A stretch of 64,000 nt of DNA from Liolophura sinensis (lineage: Eukaryota; Mollusca; Polyplacophora; Chitonida; Chitonidae). A program made the translations under genes and the position numbers. Shown one piece after another: positions 57,113 through 64,000 of the stretch (positions are counted from its first letter, which is position 1; every line of letters starts with the position of its first letter). The stretch is from positions 7,863,504-7,927,503 of the forward strand of contig NC_088298.1 in the NCBI RefSeq assembly GCF_032854445.1, in the 5' to 3' direction. The notes beneath the pieces were generated by a model, which had not been told where the DNA came from, searched no databases, and saw only the letters and a program-made list of their open reading frames with translations.

Positions 57113-57471
57113 GTGAGTGAGTGCTTGGGGTTTAACGTCGTACTCAACAATTTTTCAGTCATATGACGACGAAGGAATCATTAGGGTGCATGTACCCAAT
57201 GTGCCTTCTTGTTGCAGGACGGATTTCCACCGCTCTTTTATTTAGTGCTGCTTCACTGAGACGACTTACCGAAGGCAAGTAAGCCGCCCCGCCCGAGCCA
57301 TTATACTGATACGGGTCAACCAGTTGTTGCACTATCCCCTTAATGCTGAACGCCAAGCGTGGAAGTTACAACTTCCTCTTTTAAAGTCTTAGGTGTGACT
57401 CGATCAAGGATTGATCCTGGATCTACCAGTCCCGAAGCGGACGCTCTACCAACTGTGCTATCCGGGCCGGT
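57113..57471 (-). mobile_element. SINE family 2, full length, perfect 13-bp target duplication
   Basis: It is flanked by TGAATGTGTTTGA at 57100-57112 and 57472-57484. On its own strand the head has A box TAGCACAGTTGGTAGAGCG and B box-like GGATCAATCC; the tail is GACGTTAAACCCCAAGC plus CACT repeats. Length is about 359 bp. Confidence 0.93.
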
Positions 57472-57529
57472 TGAATGTGTTTGACAAACGCTATTCTTTT
57501 AATATGTTTGTAACGTCAGCTGTACCACC

Positions 57530-57860
57530 TTTTTAACTGTACAGAAGAGAGCACCTGTGTTGAAATGTGTTAGCCCAACACAAACATGTGTTAAATAAAT
57601 GTGAAATACACGTGATTGTGTTACAAAATGATAAAACACAAAGTTGTGTTGAACCAAAATGGGATAATTTATGCAACATATGAAAAACTTGTGTGTTTTG
57701 TAACACGTATTGTGTATAACATTCAGTTCATTTAACACAAGACCTGATATTAACTCAACATAAGATAGGGTTGCTCAGATATGACACAAGACTTTTTATG
57801 GATAAAACCCAAGTTTGTGTTCATACCACACACGTGTTTTTTTTTTTTGGCGTGTGTATT
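57530..57860. repeat. Region rich in TGTGTT / AACACA inverted motifs
   Basis: Many short GTGTTG and CAACAC blocks, such as AACACAAAGTTGTGTT. It could be a decayed foldback element, but its ends are not clear. Confidence 0.4.
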
Positions 57861-57934
57861 CATTTACTTTTACCTTTGAATTTTATATAATTACTTTATT
57901 GTGTTTAAGCCATTTCAAGACTTTTTAAAATTTA

Positions 57935-58095
57935 TTTATATGCTTGATTGTTGTTCTACGTCATATTCAAGATTTCTTTTGTTTGCTTATTTGATTTTAT
58001 ATTTACGCCATATTTAGGACTTTTTCACTTAAATAATGGCGGTCAGTTTAATGGGTAGAGTATACAGGTGTGCCCGAGGTAATGACGGCATGTAT
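57935..58095 (-). mobile_element. SINE family 1, strongly diverged
   Basis: TGATTGTTGTTCTACGTCATA and a second ATTTGATTTTATATTTACGCC with body remnants. Confidence 0.5.
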
Positions 58096-58099
58096 AATG

Positions 58100-59120
58100 T
58101 CAGCGAGGTATGAAAAGCAAACATTTCTCTACCGGTAAGCACTCCTACATTTACACACACTCACATGAGGATCGAGATTTCCGCACTAAACAGTCCTGTT
58201 GATAAGGTTAATTGCTCTAGCGTCAGTATATACCTGAGCTGACACAGATTGTGTGGTGAGCGAGGGTAATACGTCCACTGACCAAACCACACCTACTAAG
58301 TAAGTTCGGGCGCAATTTGTTATCAACGCATCGTCAAGTTCGAGTGGGATTTAACGTTGTTTTCCAAAATATTCCATTTATGCGACTCAGGCGCGGGCTG
58401 CATTCGAACACGCGATCTCATGCAGTGTTCAAGGGTCAGTGAGCTGCAGGGAGAGGGTCTCTCTGCCTCCAAGGGCCCCTGTTTTCTCAATTAATAACCA
58501 TGCACAATAAAAGTTTTCTCTAAAATCGCCACTTCAAGTATTTGCAGGCTGAGCTGGTGGTTTCCTGTACACTTTGTTTGGTTCCCTCACCGTAGAATAT
58601 AAACCCTGGATTATGGTACCAGTGGAGCCTAATGAGTCTGAACGTTAAAACCTAATATTTCTATTAATAACTCAATTGTGATGTCACATACATTATTTCA
58701 GACCGATGCAATATTTTGTCATTTTTATTTCTTTTGGCGTCACCACATGGAGCCCTCAATACAGTCAGCCTCTGTTTTAATAAAGAGATAATGTTTTGTC
58801 GTAAGAGGGTTTATTAAAAACAGCATGTGAGACAATGTGATATAAATGGTTTCAAAATACGCCATTTTGTATTAATGGTCTATTATAAAATGAATTACGC
58901 CATGTTGGCAGTATATTTGCCATATCATGGCGAATGACTTTTATAGGCACGTTAGTAACTAACCGTATGACACATACAATGGGAGAGGGAACGAAACGGT
59001 TTATAAACAAATCAATATTAAGATGACCGTCATAAATTTAGAAGGAAATAAAATGGTACTTGTGTCCTAGGTCGCACAGCCCTATGGACACACCTATGCA
59101 TGATTAGCGGGCCTACATAT
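58100..59120. other. Intergenic, nothing recognised
   Basis: No coding or clear repeat signal, apart from a possible SINE scrap near 58345-58420. Confidence 0.45.
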
Positions 59121-59126
59121 GTATGT

Positions 59127-59475
59127 ATGCTTGGTGTTTTACGTGGTAACTTAACAATGTGCCTGTCATATGACGACTAGGAATCATTAGTCGTGGTTAC
59201 ATATACTGTCAGCTCTTGTGGCAGGGTGTGTCCATGCCGCCAACTTGTCGCCGTCACGGAAGTAACATGCCGAAGAAACCAGACATGGCACCATACCCAG
59301 TCACATTATATACTCACACCGGGCCAAATTTCTTTGTTCTAACCTCTCAGTGCTGACTGCCAATCGAGGCAGCAACAAGTACCATTTCTTAAGTCTTTGG
59401 TATGACTCCACTTGGGTTTAATCCCTGGTCTGCCGACTTCGGAACTCTATAGCCATTATGTCGCCAAGTCGGTCG
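59127..59475 (-). mobile_element. SINE family 2, near full length
   Basis: GCTTGGTGTTTTACGTGGTA, CATATGACGACTAGGAATCATT and a tRNA-like head near 59400-59470. Confidence 0.8.
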
Positions 59476-59936
59476 TACATATACATGTACGTATACTACA
59501 CACAGTCTTGCTCCCGGTATACATACCGGTCCAGTTATAGCAAAGTCACGGCAACATTCCCTGGTTAATAAGGAAATACGATACAACATGTAAAATAACG
59601 ACACAATTTTCAGTTGTCGTTGATCAAACCTGGAATATGTGTCTCAACTGGGCTTCGAATGAAACTGTTCTTGTATATCCAGCGTTTGGATATTATTCAA
59701 CATGATGAATATGATCGCCTAAGACAAAAGGCCTCGCGAAATTGGCGAGGCTAACATTAATGCGACCTTAAATTATCAATACAATGCTGGATATACAAGC
59801 CAGTTTCATTGGAAGGCCAAGTGAGGTACATATTTTGCTTAACGACAACTGATAAACTATGATTCGGATACTGATTTCATTCATTCGGCTAGAAAATGTA
59901 GAGCATCCATCGCGTCATTATTCCTGAAAATTTTTA

Positions 59937-60060
59937 ACTGCTTCTCTTTGTATCTGTCATAACGTTTTTCTTTTTACCCATTTCAGTTCTTGATGGTTTG
60001 TGTTTAAAGCCGTTTTGGAAATTATGTTCCTTTATGGTTTAAGGCTGGTAGAGGAATATC
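59937..60060 (+). repeat. Dispersed repeat, copy 3
   Basis: AACTGCTTCTCTTTGTATC through AGCCGTTTTGGAAATTATG and AAGGCTGGTAG, blocks shared with 24297 and 46083. Confidence 0.55.
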
Positions 60061-60399
60061 TTTTTGGTTGTCTATAGATAAGGATTAGACTGGTACTTGG
60101 ATGTAAACCGGAACACATTTTAGAACGGGGAGTTCGTGTTCTGACCGCATGTGATTAGATATACGAATGGCGTTAAACACAAACGAAGTATGAAAACAAT
60201 TTTGTCCGAAAAAATTGACTAACTCTGTCTTTATATCTGTGCATTCATTAAGGCTATCTCTTAGAACGTATGAAAGTGTTATTTTGTCGTGGACCCTGAA
60301 AAACACATACACTTTTTGCCTCATGCTATAAACAACTGAATCTCATCTTAGAGGAACAAAGAAGATTAACTGCTTGAGGTTTTCGAAACACTCCTGTGA

Positions 60400-60432
<33 letters not shown>

Positions 60433-61365
60433 GAAGGCAAAAGCAAAACACATATACTACTCAAAATATCTTACCTGTCCGATCTTGCTTATTCTCTTCA
60501 GAGAAAATCCCACTGTGTTTCTCTTCCGGCTTTTCTGCCTGTTATATCTCGCTTTTCACTCAAAGCTGATAATAAATGTTGAAAAACAGGTTATCTGAAG
60601 ATATGGAAACAAAGGAAGAATAAAGGAAGAATAAACCGTTTTTGGTCAAATCAGGCAAAATTCTGTTACAGGTGTGTAACGGTAGTTATCCGCTTTGACA
60701 TACAGCTAGAAGTTAACAGTACTGGTGTGTACAGCTTGATTACAAAGTATATTTGCTCAGAGATTATATTTTTTCTTTTTAAAGATTTATTGCCCAACGG
60801 ATCCGTGACAATAAAATCGCAAAAACACACCCTGCGCTAAGGGCCATAAATGTTAACGGGTGGTAAATTCAAGCCTTTGTAACCGCTGACCTTTACACAG
60901 CCAGTATATTGCACATGCAAGCATCTGCGATCACCACTTGATTGGTCACGGGTTCAACACCGACCCTTGTCAATTTGTAAAGTATGCAAATGCTAACAAA
61001 ATGAATAAATCTGACTTCATATATACGACATACTAATAGTTAGAAAATATGTACTCAACTGAAAAAGAAACGCACGGGTAGTGTATGGCTGTGATATTAC
61101 ATGTAGATGCAGACATGAGCGTCCACGTGTAACCTGGCATTACCGCTGGATATGCTGGACAAGCATCTGTGATTTATGTCACATTTACTTATATACCGAC
61201 CTTCTTAGTGTGTAACTTTGCTGAAAACAACAGCGCATATTAATTTAACAATCCTACTAAGATTCATTATGTGAAAAATCACCTATATTCGTTTGTTTTT
61301 GGTATTCTATAGTTATGCATTAACATTTTAAGAATTATTTAATAACTTCTTCATTGTAAATACAC
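60061..61365. other. Intergenic, no gene seen
   Basis: A 31-base poly-A run lies at 60401-60431. It might be an old retroposon tail, but nothing upstream is recognisable. Confidence 0.45.
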
Positions 61366-61367
61366 TT

Positions 61368-61524
61368 GCTGGCTTCCTCTCCGATCGTACGTGGGAAGGC
61401 CTGCAGCAACCTGCGGATGGTCGTGCGTTTGCCAATGGCTCTACCTGGTTTCCTCCCACCATGATGCTGGTGAAACATAAGTGAAATGTTCTTGAGTACG
61501 GCTTAAAACACTAATCTAATCTAA

Positions 61525-61559
<35 letters not shown>

Positions 61560-61560
61560 A
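61368..61560 (+). mobile_element. SINE family 1, head-truncated, long AAAT tail
   Basis: TGGCTTCCTCTCCGATCGTA through TAATCTAATAAATAAAT. It meets an inverted copy at 61561. Confidence 0.82.
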
Positions 61561-61608
61561 TATTTATTTATTTGATTGGTGTTTTACGCCGTACTCAAGA
61601 ATATTTCA

Positions 61609-61612
<4 letters not shown>
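61561..61612 (-). mobile_element. SINE family 1 tail, cut by an AT microsatellite
   Basis: GATTGGTGTTTTACGCCGTA to ATATTTCACTCA, then (AT)n. Confidence 0.75.

Positions 61613-61664
<52 letters not shown>
61613..61664. repeat. (AT)n microsatellite, left flank of a Tc1-like element
   Basis: A pure AT run. A matching run starts at 63317 on the other side of the transposon. Confidence 0.93.
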
Positions 61665-61667
<3 letters not shown>

Positions 61668-63313
61668 TCCTGGAAAAAAGATTGGAATATTGGTGAATTT
61701 CACACCATCTCCACGAAGAGCGTGGTTCGTTACGTTCAGGTCAATAATGTGTTTGGTTTCACTTGGACTAGTCTCTATGATGCATTATCAATAGTTTCCT
61801 CAAACCAAAACATTTCTAAATGTTATAGGAGACGAGTTTTTCACGATATTCTGAAAGCGCCCCAAACAAGTGCAGAAATTCAGTGAAACCCATGTATTTT
61901 ATTACGAGCTGTAACTTTTATTCGATTGGAAATATGTCTACAATACTTGGTAAGTTAAATATGCAAAACACTAACAATACAGAAAATTAATTTAGTACTT
62001 GGTGTGCCCACCCCTCGCATTGTACAATGCGCGCACACGTCTTGGCATACTGGCAACTAAGGAAGTCAAAGTTTCTTCCGGTATATCTCTCCAGCAAGTG
62101 AGCACAGCGCGAGTTAGTTCAGCCACGTTCGTTGGGGCTTCATCCAGGTTATTCAACCCACGGGAAACTTCCGCCCACAAGTTCTCAATTGGGTTCATAT
62201 CCGGTGAAATTGCTGGCCACTGCATGTGCTCAACACCCTCCTGTTCCAGAAAATTCCGAATCAGTTCGGTCCGGTGCGGCGTGGCGTTGTCGTCCTGATA
62301 CACAAAGTTTGCCCTGAATTGTTGCCGAGCAAATGGGAGCATTATCGTTTCCAGAATCCGTTGATATTGGTGCTGGTTCATGTGTCCATCCAAGACGTGC
62401 AGGTCGCATTTACCAGTGCTATGAAAAGCACCCCAGACGGTGACCCCACCGCCCCCGCCTTGGACTCTGGGCATGATGCAATCTTCGTTCAGAGCCTCGT
62501 GAGCCTGACGACGCACCATCACACGGCCATCTTCCCGGTAGACGACAAAATGAGACTCATCACTGAATATCACGTGTCGCCAGTGTCCCACCTGCCAGTT
62601 CAGGTGTTCCCGCGCCCAGGATAAGCTTGCCTGGCGGTGTCGACGCTGTAGCAAAGGCTTCCTCTTAGGCCTCCTTACCAAATACCCAGCAGTCAACAGT
62701 CTGGATCGCACTAAGCGGCTTGACACTGGAGTATTGGTAAATGTCATCCAGTCAGCGCGTATCTGGTTGGAACTCTTCGTACGGCTATTGCGGCAAAGTC
62801 TCACCAGATACCGGCCCTCTCTCTCGGTGGTCTTTCGTGGCCGACCAGACCTCGGTCTGTCGGTGTCGCTTAAAGATTTTGGAGACGGCTCCCTGAGTGA
62901 AACCAAGAGCTGCTGCAATGTCCTTCTGTTTTGCTCCAGCTAGGCTCATACCAACGATACGGTTGCAGACTGCAGCACTCAGTTGACGTCTCATGATCAC
63001 AGCAGTATTGTTGGAAACACTCTGGAGCACTGGCATGCCTTAACCGAGCTTTTATAAGAGTTACAAGGTTAAATTATAATCATGTCTGCGTACATGACTT
63101 TTTCACTGAGAAATGGATGGTCATGCTTTGTCCCAACTGTAATTTTGCTCAGGTGACACAAGCAATAATGGTGTGTATGAGCTGAAAGGGGACATAATCC
63201 ACTACATTTTCCACCCAAACAAGAATGTGTGCATTCAATGTAAGGCGCACAAAAGTATGTTTCTGGTAAATGCTATCATCAGTGAAAACAATATTCCAAA
63301 CTTTTTTTCAGGA

Positions 63314-63316
<3 letters not shown>
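61665..63316 (-). mobile_element. Tc1-like transposon inserted in an AT microsatellite
   Basis: The left end is CAGTCCTGGAAAAAAGATTG, and the right end (TTTTTTTCAGGACTG) is its inverted form with few mismatches. (TA)n lies on both sides, as expected for a TA-targeting element. Length is about 1.65 kb with a DD34E transposase on the minus strand. Confidence 0.92.
61992..63036 (-). pseudogene. Tc1-like transposase with one frameshift
   Basis: The N-terminal frame (62785-63036) has the helix-turn-helix part (RRQLSAAVCNRIVGM...KQKDIAAALGFTQGAVSK). The rest is in another frame (61992 to about 62870): GRPRKT, VIFSDESHF, YQDDNATPH and SPDMNPIENLWAE, with 34 residues between the last D and E, ending RVRALYNARGGHTKY. 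One frameshift near 62850-62870 separates the two parts; otherwise it is intact, so the copy is young. Confidence 0.9.
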
Positions 63317-63374
<58 letters not shown>

Positions 63375-63380
63375 TATATA
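63317..63380. repeat. (TA)n microsatellite, right flank of the Tc1-like element
   Basis: An AT run with one CATA interruption near 63368. Confidence 0.93.
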
Positions 63381-63559
63381 GCAAATCTAGTGAATATCAG
63401 CCAATGTGAGATAAGCACGATGGTAAGGAGGAATAAATTTCTGTAAATTTCAAGATAACATGTGGAGTTGAAATAAGTTGTCGCTGTTATGACTCCATGC
63501 AATAGACGTAAGGCTGAAATGCAAAAAACGCCAGACCGACAAGGTTAGCCTGCCAGCGC

Positions 63560-63800
63560 AGTGTAATGACCCAGGAGCCTCTCATCAATGCGGTCCCTGT
63601 GAGTTCAAGTCCCGCCCATGCTGGCATCCACTCCGATCATACGTGGGAAGGTTTGCCAGCAGCCTGAAGATGGTCGTCGGTCCCCCGGGCTCTGTCTGGT
63701 TCCCTCTCACCACAATGCTGGCCGGCGCCATGTAAATGAAATATTCTTGAGTATGGCGTAAAACCAAGCTAATAAGTAAATAAATAAATAAATAAATAAG
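63560..63800 (+). mobile_element. SINE family 1, near full length
   Basis: AGCGCAGTGTAATGACCCAG, a B box in GTGAGTTCAAGTCCC, body and AAAT tail. Confidence 0.87.
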
Positions 63801-64000
63801 AAAAACCGCCGTGTTACTGTGTTGAATTGATACTATCACAGAGATTTATGAAGTTTACAAGACTGTTCTTGGGATTGTCTTAAACCTAACCCACTGTCCT
63901 AAAGCCCGTTTTACAAAACAGTCGTAATTTGCGTAATTTCCGTGACAAAACACAATGAATACGCAAGTCACCATAATTACAAACATGGGTGAGCAAGCTG

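Overview
The window is animal nuclear DNA: AT-rich, intron-bearing and crowded with tRNA-derived SINEs, Tc1-like transposons and minisatellites. The two main SINE families (tails reading roughly 'attggtgttttacgcc' and 'gacgttaaaccccaagc') are of a type I associate with molluscs and other lophotrochozoans. I therefore infer a lophotrochozoan, probably a mollusc. The species cannot be read from the sequence.

The only convincing protein-coding loci are three paralogous genes, here named A, B and C, for type I membrane proteins built like transmembrane mucins: signal peptide, long Ser/Thr repeat region, SEA domain, 10-cysteine EGF-like module, one transmembrane helix and a cytoplasmic tail of about 110-130 residues. 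I rebuilt them exon by exon from splice sites, phases and mutual alignment. Gene A (+) is only the 3' end, four exons from 913 to 4067. Gene B (+) has nine coding exons from 15924 to 28738, about 1074 aa. Gene C (-) has eight coding exons from 53844 down to 34970, about 1555 aa. B and C share the intron phase series 1-0-2-1-2-2-0 and three exon sizes (89, 59 and 195 nt); A fits the same phases where it overlaps. B and C converge tail to tail.

Layout: 1-4067 gene A; 4068-15920 intergenic, with many SINE fragments, a 42-bp palindromic repeat, a small MITE and a 136-bp satellite; 15924-28738 gene B, with a 45-bp array in intron 1 and a Tc1-like element in its last intron; 28739-34969 intergenic, with 38-bp and 238-bp tandem repeats; 34970-53844 gene C, with a foldback MITE in intron 4 and a 66-bp array of about 54 copies in intron 5; 53857-64000 upstream of C, with SINEs and a second Tc1-like element.

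The parts most worth a second look are in gene C. Its 66-bp intron 5 array, read in the sense direction, repeats a splice-acceptor-like motif followed at once by an in-frame stop, and about 14 units also carry AATAAA. Its intron 3 starts with a 43-bp array made of copies of the exon 3 end plus its donor site, where using a later donor gives an immediate stop. Either could yield a soluble mucin lacking the membrane anchor. B keeps the SEA self-cleavage motif GSV and C has lost it. The tails share short motifs that may be functional. These functional readings are inference and need transcript data.
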